A stretch of 64,000 nucleotides of DNA from positions 744,001-808,000 of the forward strand of contig OX442321.1 in assembly GCA_949358305.1 (NCBI GenBank). The letters run 5' to 3'. Position numbers and translations under genes: made by a program. Every line of letters starts with the position of its first letter. Positions within the stretch are counted from its first letter, which is position 1. Of this stretch, positions 34,029-44,541 are shown piece by piece. Below the pieces are notes generated by a model that was not told the origin of the DNA, made no database searches, and saw only the letters and a list, made by a program, of their open reading frames with translations. Source of the DNA: Strigamia acuminata. Taxonomy: Eukaryota; Arthropoda; Chilopoda; Geophilomorpha; Linotaeniidae.

Positions 34029-34850
34029 ATGATCCCCGAAAACCAATCGGAAACGCGAATCAATTACACCTATGTCTTCGACTTTGAAGAAAACTTTGAT
34101 GTTCGTGACTACATTAAATGGTTGAAGTCATATTGGCAACTCTCGATCCTTTACGCGACCATCTACGTCATACTCATCTTCAGCGGCAAACATTACATGA
34201 AATCACGTCCCGGCTTCGATTTGCGCAGACCTCTGGCCGTGTGGAATTTGAGTTTGGCTCTGTTCAGCATCGCGGGGACGTGTCGATTCCTACCAGAAGT
34301 TCTTCACGTCTGGACCAAATTTGGATTCCAGTTCACCGTATGCAATGGCAGTTACCATCGGGATAATCCGACAGTTGCCTTTTGGACTCGGCTTTTCATC
34401 ATGTCCAAAGTAATAGAACTAGGAGACACCGCCTTCATCGTTTTACGCAAACAAAAACTCACGTTTCTTCACTGGTACCACCACGTGACTGTTTTAATTT
34501 ACACTTGGTACACGAGCCAACAACTGATCGCCACTGCTCGTTGGTTCATCTTGGTTAATTATATGGTCCACTCGGCAATGTACTCTTATTTCACTCTCAG
34601 GGCCGTGAAAGTTTCCGTTCCACGATCAATTGCGATGTTGATCACGTCAGCCCAGCTGTTTCAAATGGTGGTCGGCTTGTATACCAACTGGTGGGCTTAC
34701 GGCGCACTAGTTCGAGGCGAAAGCTGCTTCAACAACTTTGATAATATCAAAGCTTCATTAATGATGTATGCTTCGTATTTGCTTTTGTTTGGTCATTTCT
34801 TTTACGAGAATTATGTAAGAAAAACAGTTATTAGACAAAAAGTGAAGTAA
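34029..34850 (+). CDS. ELOVL6-like fatty acid elongase, copy 7
   Basis: 273 aa from ATG 34029 (MIPENQSETRINYTYVF), the start shared by copies 8-10. An ATG at 33933 would add 32 residues, but that stretch aligns to 5' UTR of the other copies. Single exon. NYTY glycosylation site, FEENFD, HWYHH at residues 148-152, [45 protein letters not shown]-terminus RQKVK with Lys at -3. First member of the right sub-clade. Predicted ER elongase. Confidence 0.95.
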   Translation: MIPENQSETRINYTYVFDFEENFDVRDYIKWLKSYWQLSILYATIYVILIFSGKHYMKSRPGFDLRRPLAVWNLSLALFSIAGTCRFLPEVLHVWTKFGFQFTVCNGSYHRDNPTVAFWTRLFIMSKVIELGDTAFIVLRKQKLTFLHWYHHVTVLIYTWYTSQQLIATARWFILVNYMVHSAMYSYFTLRAVKVSVPRSIAMLITSAQLFQMVVGLYTNWWAYGALVRGESCFNNFDNIKASLMMYASYLLLFGHFFYENYVRKTVIRQKVK

Positions 34851-35217
34851 TCCACGTGTAAAAAAAACTTCATTGTTTCATCAAACGTCTTAATTAGGCA
34901 ATCTATACATCATACTGGATTGTTTTCTATTAAAATACATTACGGGGTTTTTGCGACAATAAAAATTGAGGCATTTTTCACACTATATTTAGTGTAACGT
35001 AAAAGTGTATAAATTTAGGTTGCACTGTAATGTCATAAACAGGAGCGCCACGAACTAATGTGTAATTTCTTTCATCTGTCCCAACACTTTTCAAAAATAT
35101 CATGTAAAATTATGTTCAATTGATTAATTTAATAAAAATAAAAATGGAATAAAAATTGTGTGAATTTGATATTAGAAAATGTTTTTTGTTACTTTTTCTG
35201 CAGATTCAGAAATTCTG
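34851..35217. other. Spacer
   Basis: 3' flank of copy 7; AT-rich, nothing further seen. Confidence 0.5.
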
Positions 35218-35219
35218 TA

Positions 35220-35607
35220 TACTTTAGTTCACTATAAATTGGTCCTTTCTACCTTTTACTTAGCCATTGCACTTGTGTAGTGATACAAAAAAATAGACCC
35301 AAACACCAGAATTGCATTAGATGTACAGTCATTGTAATCGATTACCTATTGTTAGGAAATTGTTTGCTTTCCTGACAAAGCAACCAATATACTGAACAAA
35401 CATGTATGTCAAAATAAAAACCGCATAAAACTATACAATATATGAATGGAAAGAACATTTTATTATAAAATACAATTAAAATTATATCATTTTAATCATT
35501 GTAATAATCACAAAATTTAAAAAATAAACAAAACTACTTTTCCTGGTGGTCGTACAGAGTCTACAGTAAGGAGAAAGGATCAATTTGCAGTGAACTAGAA
35601 TATAGTA
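35220..35607. mobile_element. MITE, TATAC family, ~390 bp
   Basis: Imperfect inverted ends (TATACTTTAGTTCACT... and its complement with a 5-nt insertion near 35602). Inner blocks GTGTAGTGATAC, AATAGACCCAAACACCAGAA and CCTGACAAAGCAA are shared with 12428. Confidence 0.7.
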
Positions 35608-36737
35608 TAGAAATGATGATAGAAAGAGTATATAAGTGCGTTCAAACTGCTTAAGCTAAAGACGATTATCTAAGACTTTCATCGGAAAGTTTTGCATGGA
35701 TCTACCGTGATACAGACACCATCTGTTGTTGCAATATTAAACATTCGGCTGTTACAGGTTGGAGTGTTCGACTCCATTGGTCAGCTTGACCACTCGTTAT
35801 TTTGTGACGCTACTTCGTGCAGCGCCACCTATTTTGTTCCTAATTAAAAACTAAGTTATGTTTATCCTTTAACCAACATGGTCGTTCTTTTGCCTACTCC
35901 AACATCATCCATCGTAATCAGCTCGAGAAACACAATACAGGTAACAGCTGTGTCTGGACAAACAATTTCATTTGAAACGAAGTTTTAAAAACCTTCATCT
36001 ACTAACTTCTAATAAGAGTGCAAATTCCAACACCCAAACCCACTTCAATGAATGTGCCAGCCCAGCTTATCTGTAAAACGATGAAAGAATATAAAGCAAT
36101 GATTTTTATCTTCATGAGTTTCCTGTTAAGGGGTAAAACAAAACAAAATATGAAAAAATACGTTTTTATCTCACCGTTTTGTAAACGAATACGCTGTAAC
36201 TGTCAAAGGAAAAGTGAGAAAATTTTATCTATGATCTACAGTTTAAAGATGCTTAATCCTCAAGATTTTTATCCTAATTCTCTTGTGATTACAGAGTACA
36301 GGCTGTACTCTGCCAATTTGGCATGGCAAAACCGACATAATACTGTAAAAATGAGAGAATGTGTCATTTTGATTGGCTGGTAAGAACAACTTGCGTTGTT
36401 CTGGCTTACAAGAAAGCCAGTTGTGTGGCTGTGATTAATATTGTGTGACATTAATCCGTAGTACAAGTTGTCGAAATTAAAATGTCTGCTGCCCCTGATA
36501 GTCTCTGTCAGACTTGAATAATCATTTGCACATTTTCTAACCGTATACTTGTAGAATATACGTTTTGCAATTAATTATTGCTCAATATCAGATAGAGATA
36601 CACCTGTAATGAGAACGTTATTTAGCATCATTGCCCTGTATTTATATTGAAACAGCCTGGACAGGTGTTTGTTTTGTTTCTACTTCTAATACTCGTGACT
36701 CGCTCCAGTATATTTGATCGTTCTCTTTCATCCAAGA

Positions 36738-37556
36738 ATGATTCCCGGGAACGAATCAGGCGTGCGAAACAATTTCACCTATGTTTCTCACTTTGAAGAA
36801 AACTTTGACTATCGTCTTTACTTTGATTGGTTGAAGTCATATTGGCAACTCTCGATCCTTTATGCCGCCATTTACGTCGTACTCATCTTGTGCGGTAAAC
36901 GTTACATGAAATTGCGTCCCAGCTTCGATTTGCGCACACCACTCGCCCTGTGGAATGTGAGTTTGGCTCTGTTTAGCATCGCGGGAACGTGTCGTTTTCT
37001 ACCGGAACTTTTCCACGTCTGGACCAAATTTGGATTTCAGTTCACCGTGTGCAATACCAGTTTCGTTCAGAACAATCCGACTACTGCTCTCTGGACTTGG
37101 CTTTTCGCCTTATCCAAAGTTGTAGAATTAGGAGACACCGCATTCATCATTTTACGCAAACAAAAACTCTCGTTTTTACACTGGTATCACCACGTGACTG
37201 TTTTAATTTATACATGGTACGCGTGCCAGAAACTGATCGCCAGTGGTCGTTGGTTCATCTTGGTTAATTATACGGTCCACTCGGCTATGTACTCTTATTT
37301 TGCTCTCAAAGCCATGAAATTCACCGTTCCACGATTAATTGCCATGGCGATCACGACAGCCCAGTTGTTGCAAATGGTGGTAGGGCTTTACACCAACTGG
37401 TGCGCTTACGACGCACTAGTTCGAGGCGAAAGTTGCCAGACCAACTTTGATAATATCAAAGCTGCTTTGATGATGTATGCGTCGTATTTGCTTTTGTTTC
37501 TTCATTTCTTTTATGAGAATTATGTGAGAAGAACACTTAAACAGAAAGAAAATTAA
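36738..37556 (+). CDS. ELOVL6-like fatty acid elongase, copy 8
   Basis: 272 aa, single exon, start MIPGNESGVRNNFTYV. HWYHH at residues 148-152, VVELGDTAFIILRKQK, VNYTVHSAMYSYF, TAQLLQMVVGLYTNW, C-terminus KQKEN (KxKxx). AATAAA at 37715. The wreck at 53238 is a diverged sister (same MIPGNESG start). 5' UTR block CAGCCTGGACAGGTGTTT is shared with copies 7, 9, 10. Predicted ER elongase. Confidence 0.95.
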   Translation: MIPGNESGVRNNFTYVSHFEENFDYRLYFDWLKSYWQLSILYAAIYVVLILCGKRYMKLRPSFDLRTPLALWNVSLALFSIAGTCRFLPELFHVWTKFGFQFTVCNTSFVQNNPTTALWTWLFALSKVVELGDTAFIILRKQKLSFLHWYHHVTVLIYTWYACQKLIASGRWFILVNYTVHSAMYSYFALKAMKFTVPRLIAMAITTAQLLQMVVGLYTNWCAYDALVRGESCQTNFDNIKAALMMYASYLLLFLHFFYENYVRRTLKQKEN

Positions 37557-37558
37557 TG

Positions 37559-37625
37559 TATACTCTGGCCAAGTATAACTTGGACCTATTTCTTATTGGC
37601 TGAGCCACCAGGAAAAGTAGTTTAA
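37559..37625 (+). mobile_element. MITE end fragment, TATAC family
   Basis: TATACTCTGGCCAAGTATAA followed shortly by CACCAGGAAAAGTAG, i.e. two parts of the family brought together by an internal deletion. Sits directly after the stop of copy 8. Confidence 0.5.
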
Positions 37626-37970
37626 CTTTGTTTTATATTTGTTTGATGATTTTAATCATTGAAATGATGTAATGTTGTTTGTATTTTCTAAGAAAATGTA
37701 TCTTGAAGTCATAAAATAAATGTTCAAACACTTTATTTTATATTTATTGTACACCTATGGACAAAAAAATCTTCACATGCTGCCACGCTGCTTCAGTTCC
37801 AAATGAACAGTTCATTTTTTTCATTTTTCGGTGAGATTTTCAGTGAACTTAAAGCAAATTTAGTTTATAAATAAACAGTTATTTCTTTTTTTCAGATTTT
37901 ATTCGTATATTTTTACAAAAAAAATTAAAACTGGAAATGTAAACAAATTTGAGAAAAAATAATTTAATAT

Positions 37971-38327
37971 TTACACCAATTTTTGATGCAATCGTATTAC
38001 ACAATCAGACGAAACTTGAAGAAATATTAAATCTAGTTCGGCCAGGTTTTTACACACTTCGATAATTTTATCTACAACTTCGTCTATACGCAGATAGGAA
38101 AACCGGTCCAAATCACACAATGATCTCGTGCCAGGACGAATAAATTCATCCGCATGCAAACGATGTTGAAAGGCCGTTTCATCGTTCCGAAAATAACGAA
38201 CAACGCGTGGATATATCTTACCAACCAATGCGGGTGGAAAATTAACAAGGCGTATTTTGTCGTAATGTTCGGCGATTGTGTTCAAACACAATTCTTCCAA
38301 ACTCGATGCTGATTTTCTATGGGGCAT
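37971..38327 (-). pseudogene. Truncated leucine-rich-repeat gene, paralogue A
   Basis: 118 codons starting MPHRKSASSLEELCLNTI, the same N-terminus as the paralogues at 40407 (minus) and 57597 (plus). It stops at ...CVIRLHQKLV, where the relatives go on into the leucine-rich repeats (CVITLAKHLPNLRRL). No repeat part follows within the next 400 bp, so this is a 5' remnant. Its upstream region, with a TATTTAAG TATA-like box, matches that of paralogue B, so promoter and gene were duplicated together. The helical L-C-x(3)-I...P segment looks F-box-like; inference only. Confidence 0.75.
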
Positions 38328-38860
38328 GGCGCGATATTAGATGGTCAGTCTTCAAAGGAATGGTTACTGATCCGTGAAGCATCGCTTAAATAAAACTTTT
38401 AAACGTACTATTGTCGTTCAGTGACAACTGACAATTCATATCGTTCACCAAACGCACATACCGTAATTAATTTGAATTTTATTTTGACTTTTTACTTTCA
38501 TATTAGTTAAAGATACAAAATGAAGCCAAAAATACTTTTCGTTAGGAATAAAAGTGATTTATTAAAATGTACAGTACTGAATTTTACGTATTCTTTAACT
38601 GTCAAAGTGTCATTGAATGCTATTAAGTCAATAATGAAAACTATAATAACAAAAGGAAACTTAAGAAACCTATGAACTTAAACGAATGATTTTTATTCAA
38701 AAACAAAACAAAACAACGAGAACTATAAATCTAGACTCGATCACATACCCTTCTAACAATTATTGCAAACCAAACGATGGTTTGATTGAACACTATTCGG
38801 TCAATTCAAGAACAGCTCAAGATCCAAATTCTCGCTTCGAATGTAATTTTCAATTGTATC
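38328..38860. other. Spacer between LRR paralogues A and B
   Basis: Promoter region of A and 3' flank of B; no other gene supported. Confidence 0.5.
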
Positions 38861-40407
38861 TCACGCCGCATCGTCGATACTTGGACAATTATTAATGCAC
38901 ATATAATTTACTGGATTTTTCATTGCTAGCAGTTGTAAAACTGCTACGGAACTAATCGAAAAGCACATCATAATAGTAAGATTTCTGAGATTTTGCAGTA
39001 AATTCAATTTGATGAGCTCAGCGACCAAGCTATCCGAAAAAGATTCACAACCTAAAAAAGTCAGGCTTTGTAAATTAATGGAATTTAGAAATAACATGCG
39101 CAAATCTTTTTCGTCTATCAATGTAAGCTCCGTCGATGTAAATCGGTCATACGGCACTTGAAGAATGTCCAGTTTACGTAGTCTTCGGAATGGCAGCCGA
39201 TTGGACGCAGTTTTTGAATTATGCGATGTTTTAACGCTGATTGAACAATAGTTCAATTGTAAACTCTCCAACATTGGGCAGAAAATGTCAATTTGCTCAA
39301 TATTGACTAGACCAATCCTCAACAGTTCTAAACTGGTTAGTCTTCCCATTGTTTTGCATAGTATTGGTGCAACTTTATCATTAAAACAGTTCCAGTATTC
39401 AACTTCCCGTATCGGATCAAAGACAATCTTATGTAAATTCGGAAACATTTGTGCGACGATGCTGGGATCGTCAATTGTCCATTCTCGTAGTCTTCGGAAT
39501 GGCAGCCGATTGGACGCAGTTTTTGAATTATGCGATGTTTTAACGCTGATTGAACAATAGTTCAATTGTAAACTCTCCAACATTGGGCAGAAAATGTCAA
39601 TTTGCTCAATATTGACTAGACCAATCCTCAACAGTTCTAAACTGGTTAGTCTTCCCATTGTTTTGCATAGTATTGGTGCAACTTTATCATTAAAACAGTT
39701 CCAGTATTCAACTTCCCGTATCGGATCAAAGACAATCTTATGTAAATTCGGAAACATTTGTGCGACGATGCTGGGATCGTCAATTGTCCATTCTCGCAGT
39801 CTTACTTTTTCGAGAGAGTATGTGTGACACATTTCGTTGCGATTAAAGTTTTGTTTTAAGAGTTTGAATAAGTCTCTCCACATGTCGCGATCATCAGAAT
39901 CTAATTTCTTTAGAAGCGGTAAATTTTCTACAAGTTGTAAACATCCATTAACCGTGACATTCGTTTCGCAAATGTTTAAATATTCAAGTTTCAGGTTGCT
40001 TGTAACGATCTCGGCTAAAACCAAATCTGTGATTCTACCGTTTTTTCCCAAGTTAAGACGTCGAAGGTTGGGCAAATGTTTCGCCAATGTGATTACACAT
40101 TCCGGTGGAACTGGAAAGCATGACAAATCTAGGTCTGTCAGGTTCTTACAAACGCGGATTATTTTATCTACAAGTTCGTGTTTAGGCACATAGGGAAACC
40201 AGTACGTAAGGTCTAAAGATCTTGTGCCAGGACGCCCGGATCCGGATGAAAACGATCACAAAAATCTGAATCAACAGAGTGTAGATATATATTATTAATC
40301 AGTGTGTCAGGAAAACGGATAAGTTGATGGCGTATGTCGTCGTAATGTGTTTCGATTGTGTTCAAACACGATTTTTCCAAGCTCAACGCTGATTTCTTAA
40401 GTGGCAT
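38861..40407 (-). pseudogene. Leucine-rich-repeat gene, paralogue B, frameshifted
   Basis: Starts at the ATG ending at 40407 (MPLKKSALSLEKSCLNTI) and runs 64 codons to ...DPGVLAQDL and a stop at 40213. The homologous continuation (RPGTRSLDLTYWFP...LVDKIIRVCKNLTDLDLS) lies in another frame from about 40245 down to 38861, so one small indel near 40235-40250 breaks the gene. The rest is leucine-rich repeats of the LxxLxLxxC/N type (DLDLSCF, LRRLNLGKN, LEYLNICE, SLQLNYCS, SLTFLGCESF). It contains a 309-bp in-frame duplication. Resembles F-box/LRR substrate receptors in layout; function unknown. Confidence 0.8.
39180..39797. repeat. 309-bp direct tandem duplication in LRR paralogue B
   Basis: Two adjacent units, 39180-39488 and 39489-39797, appear identical. 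Each codes for 103 residues (REWTIDDPSIVAQMFP... to ...SNRLPFRRL). Being in frame, it adds whole repeats to the solenoid. Confidence 0.92.
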
Positions 40408-40619
40408 GTCTTGTCTTGATATGGATACAAGATGGTCAATGGAATGATTACAGGTAAGTGAAGGGAACCATTGCTTAAATAGAACCTTATAAACGAACTA
40501 TGGACGTCATTAACAATTGATAATCACCACCAAACGGTCACTACTCTAACTAATCCGAGTCCTCTTCAAAGTCCGCACTACCTCCGTGTTCACGATCGAA
40601 ATTATCACTTTGAACATTA

Positions 40620-41277
40620 AGGGGTTTCATTAAATGAGTGATTAGTTGATTACTTTGATTATTGAAATAATCATAATCACTCAATTATTGAGGGCCCAAC
40701 AAAAAATCTGGTTATGTGATTATTGGTATGTGTGATTAAGTGAAGGTCACATGACTTTTTGTGTTGGTCACATGACTTTCTGTGCAAACTTGCATGGGCA
40801 ACCTGAAAAGGTGATGCAAGCAACCGTAACATGTAGCTTGTTCCGATGGGCGGAATTGTTTAAACTGTAACCTAGATACGTAGCAATTGTTTAAAAAAAG
40901 TTGCTACAAGTAACAATTGCAACTCCCTAAGTTGTTTTCTGTGTTTAGTTTAACCTAAACTGAGCACACTTTATTGTAATATGACCTTGTGTAGCTGAAG
41001 CGGGTGTGGCGCCGCCATGTTGGTTTGAGTTGAGAGAGCACTCATAATCGCCCAAGTCAGCAGAAAATCATGGTTTGGGATGATTACTTGATTACTTGAT
41101 TAGTTGCTTATGTGATGAAATGATTATTCTCAGGATTGGTTGAATCCAGTCTCATGATACATCAAATAATCAACTAATCAAAGTAATCAAAGTAATCAAC
41201 TAATCAAAATAATCAAAGTAATCAACTAATCAAAGTAATCAAAGTAATCAACTAATCACTCATTTAATGAAACCCCT
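40620..41277 (+). mobile_element. MITE, AGGGGTTTC family, 658 bp
   Basis: TA duplicated at 40618-40619 and 41278-41279; inverted ends as at 30997. Longer than its relatives because of an extra segment near 40730-40830 (CACATGACTTTTTGTG repeated) and an expanded array of AATCAACTAATCAAAGT units at the 3' end. Confidence 0.85.
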
Positions 41278-41281
41278 TATT

Positions 41282-41812
41282 GTATACTTTTAGACTTCTA
41301 AACTCTCTGTTTAGAAAGTCTCATGAAACGGTCATGTCCGTCCGTCTGTCCGTCGTCAACGATTCCGCAAAAACTATAACCGCTAGAGCCAAACGGACAA
41401 CGGCATTAAATCGAGCATACCTATATTATATTAGTATCCTAAGGTGTAATCAGATTTCTCCGACCTCCGGTTGAATTAATAAACCGGTTTTAGTGCACTT
41501 TTAGCGGTGTATTTTATGAAAATTACGGAAATGACGTCATCATGACGACGTCATTTCCGTAATTTTCATGGAATAGACTTGGGACAGACGGAAAACGGAA
41601 AACGGGAAACGGGAAATTATAACGACGGAAATGCGAAGCTAGTGAAACGTTCGTTGTACGCGATTGGTTTACATCCCGGCGCCGGCGTATTACGCGCATT
41701 TGGCGGCGTTCTGGGCGAAGAAGCTTTTGAATGATTTAATTGCGAAATTGGTTGTTTTGTGTCATTAATTTATTATTATTTAATTAGGGGCAGTGTTTAG
41801 AAGTCTCATATG
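41282..41812. mobile_element. Candidate MITE next to the 658-bp element
   Basis: Short inverted ends AGACTTCTAAAC (left ~41291) and GTTTAGAAGTCT (right ~41797). The inside has a near-perfect palindrome at 41515-41568 (GAAAATTACGGAAATGACGTC and complement). Boundaries are uncertain. Confidence 0.45.
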
Positions 41813-41886
41813 TAATGCTTCCCTGCATTACAAATGTTTACTTGTTAAAACTTCATAAAACTTTTAAAACTTTAAAACTTTTTTGC

Positions 41887-42050
41887 GTGAAAAAGGCCAT
41901 TTTTGGTGTGAAAAATGCCATTTTTTGTGTGAAAAATGCCATTTTTTGTGTGAAAAATGCCATTTTTTGTGTGAAAAATGCCATTTTTTGTGTGAAAAAT
42001 GCCATTTTTTGTGTGAAAAATGCCATTTTTTGTGTGAAAAATGGTGATTT
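41887..42050 (+). repeat. 21-bp minisatellite, ~8 copies
   Basis: Unit GTGAAAAATGCCATTTTTTG(T). The open frames through it on both strands (CVKNAIF and HTKNGIF) arise only because 21 is a multiple of three. The 3' end lies 36 bp from the solo-LTR-like element at 42086. Confidence 0.95.
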
Positions 42051-42085
42051 TTGCCCAAAAAATGTATGCCATGCCAACTACTACT

Positions 42086-42678
42086 TGTGACCGCCAGGCC
42101 ACCTAGGTGACCTGCGGCACTGCCACACACCACCGTGCGGCCCCAAAGGTCAACCCCTACGTGGGTAGTTGACCTAGCCCGGGGAGGAGGGAGTGGAGTG
42201 GTGTGGTGAGGAGGGAGTGTTGTGAGAGAGTTGAGTGTTGGACACGGCCTGAGAAGGACGTGCCTGCAGCAGCTCCCCGAGAGGAGAAGGTGTTCATCTG
42301 GGAGGGACAAGCAGTGTCCCGGTTTGACTCTGTACTCCTCACCATTCACCACGATGATACTCAGTATGACGGCTCCCACCGTTATACAGCCTCCATGAGT
42401 GGACGCGTGGGTCGTAGGTAAGTACGACACGAATGTTAAGTCGAACCGACCACGCCACGCATTGGGTTCCCACCCAGTGTGTGGCGGGTCGGTTGCCGGT
42501 GCGGTGTGCCTTTGTGGCACCACTGCAGCGGGTGACGGGTTTCCCCATACCCCTAGACAACGCAATAAAGGCCAACCAACCAATATTGTGGGAAGTCTCC
42601 GTCATTTACGTGAAGTATGCGTCCCTACCAAGTGTTCTCAGTCCCCTGACTACACTGGAAGAGACCATAGCAGTCACA
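42086..42678 (+). mobile_element. Solo-LTR-like element, 593 bp, third copy
   Basis: Ends TGTGACCG...CAGTCACA, with a perfect 4-bp target duplication TACT (42082-42085, 42679-42682). Reverse orientation relative to copies 19661 and 21285. On this strand AATAAA occurs near 42563, about 115 bp from the end, as expected for R-U5 of an LTR. Confidence 0.78.
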
Positions 42679-42799
42679 TACTGAATACGAACTTAAACTA
42701 CCGTTATTTTTGAATTTGGATCAAGACAAGCTCTTAAATACCGTAAATTGTGGCCCGGACGCTTTTTTTATTTTTCGGATCTGACCCTTCCGCCTCTTC

Positions 42800-43268
42800 T
42801 CTCGGCGCCCATTTGAGGAATGGACTAAACGTCAGGCGTCAGGCGGTACGCGTTAGGTGTCCCACCCTGTGTCATGTGTCAGGTGTTAGGTGTCAGGTGT
42901 CTGATTCTCCCTTTTTGCCAAAACTAAACGTCAGGCGTCAGGTGTCCGGTGTTTGTAGTCCATTGACTTTTGCTCGTAAAAATTGACCTTTTGCCCATAA
43001 AAATTGACTTTTTGCCCATAAAATTGATTTTTTGCGTAAAAAACGGACTTTTTGCGTATAAAAACGGATTTTTTTGCTTATAAAAACGGACTTTTTGCTC
43101 ATAAAAACGGACTTTTTGTCAATTTTTACGTGCAAAAAGTGACAGTTAGTTCGAAATAGTTAGGGGCCGACATCTGACGCCTGACATCTGACGTCTGACG
43201 CCTGACATCTGACGCCTGACGCCTGACACCTGACACCTGATGTTTAGTCCATTCCCCAATTTGAACCC
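42800..43268. repeat. Foldback repeat with internal 20-bp array
   Basis: Left arm ~42808-42910 has CAAATGGGCG-side sequence then GAATGGACTAAACGTCAGGC with further CAGGTGT/CAGGCGT repeats; right arm ~43160-43268 is its complement, ending GTTTAGTCCATTCC. Between them ~42966-43140 is a decayed tandem repeat of TTTTTGCCCATAAAAATTGA. Confidence 0.75.
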
Positions 43269-43595
43269 CAGCGCTGATTCGGCGCATTTTCCAAAATGTA
43301 CCAATATTTTCCTAATAAATTGTTTTAAAAAAATGGTTATTTTTTTTGTTTTATCTAGATTAAATAAATAAATTAATAAATAAATAGATTTAAGATTAAC
43401 ATTTTCATTTGAAAGAAAGTTTTACAAATCATTTAACCATCTTTCAACATTCAAAGCCGTGCCATTTCAACATGCAACAATTCATTGTATTCCATTTGAA
43501 TTGAAACAGCCTGGACAGATGTTTCTTTTGTTTCACTTCCACTACTTATACATATGCCACTACAACCATTCATTTGAGCGTTCTTACATCCAAAC

Positions 43596-44414
43596 ATGAT
43601 CCCCGAGAACCCACTGAGCACGCGAGTCAACTTCACTTATGTTACCCACCTTGAAGAAAACTTTGACTCCCATCATTACTTTAAGTGGTTGAAGTCAAAT
43701 TGGCACTTCTTGATTCTCTGTTCGACCATTTACGTCACACTAGTCTTCAGCGGTAAACATTACATGAAATCGCGTCCCGGCTCCAATTTGCGCAAACGAC
43801 TCGCCGTGTGGAATTTGTGTCTGGCTCTGTTCAGCATCGCGGGGGCGTGTCGTTTCCTACCAGAATTTCTTCACGTCTGGACCACATTTGGATTCCACTT
43901 CATCGTGTGCAATGCCAGTTACATTCGGGACAACCCGACAACTGCCTTCTGGGCTTGGCTTTTCGCCCTATCCAAAGTAGTGGAGTTAGGAGACACTGCA
44001 TTCATCGTTTTGCGCAAACAAAAACTCATGTTTCTACACTGGTACCACCACGTGACTGTTCTGATTTACATTTGGTACGATTTAGGACAACAGAGCTCCG
44101 CTCCTCGTGGGTTTATATTGGTTAATTATATGATTCACTCAGTTATGTACTTTTATTTCGCTCTCAAAGCGATGGAAGTGGCCGTCTCACGATCAATTGC
44201 AATGTTGATCACGTCAGTTCAGCTGATTCAAATGGTGGTGGGCCTTTACATCAACTGGTGGGCTTACCAGGCACTAGTTCGAGGCGAAAGTTGCCAAACC
44301 AACTTTGTTAATATTAAAGCCTCCGTCGTGATGTATGCTTCGTATTTGCTCTTGTTTGCTAATTTATTTTATCACAATTATGTGAGAACAACAGTTAGAA
44401 AGAAAGAAAATTAA
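43596..44414 (+). CDS. ELOVL6-like fatty acid elongase, copy 9
   Basis: 272 aa, single exon, start MIPENPLSTRVNFTYV. HWYHH at residues 148-152, [45 protein letters not shown]-terminus KKEN (KKxx ER retrieval). Unusual: the segment that reads ARWF in every other copy is PRGF here, with loss of a conserved Trp, and several other family positions differ, so it may be drifting although the frame is intact. Confidence 0.92.
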   Translation: MIPENPLSTRVNFTYVTHLEENFDSHHYFKWLKSNWHFLILCSTIYVTLVFSGKHYMKSRPGSNLRKRLAVWNLCLALFSIAGACRFLPEFLHVWTTFGFHFIVCNASYIRDNPTTAFWAWLFALSKVVELGDTAFIVLRKQKLMFLHWYHHVTVLIYIWYDLGQQSSAPRGFILVNYMIHSVMYFYFALKAMEVAVSRSIAMLITSVQLIQMVVGLYINWWAYQALVRGESCQTNFVNIKASVVMYASYLLLFANLFYHNYVRTTVRKKEN

Positions 44415-44541
44415 TCAACATACAATATTAGGGTAAAAGCACAAAGTCAAGTCAATTGCTCAGTGTTCCAAACCCATCACATTTAAGTTTTGGCTTGGCC
44501 TGCACAATCACACCCACAAAATTTTGTTAACCAACATAGTA

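Noticed and set aside
41864-42583. 239-codon minus-strand frame
   Set aside because: Runs across a solo-LTR-like element and a 21-bp minisatellite; no family resemblance.
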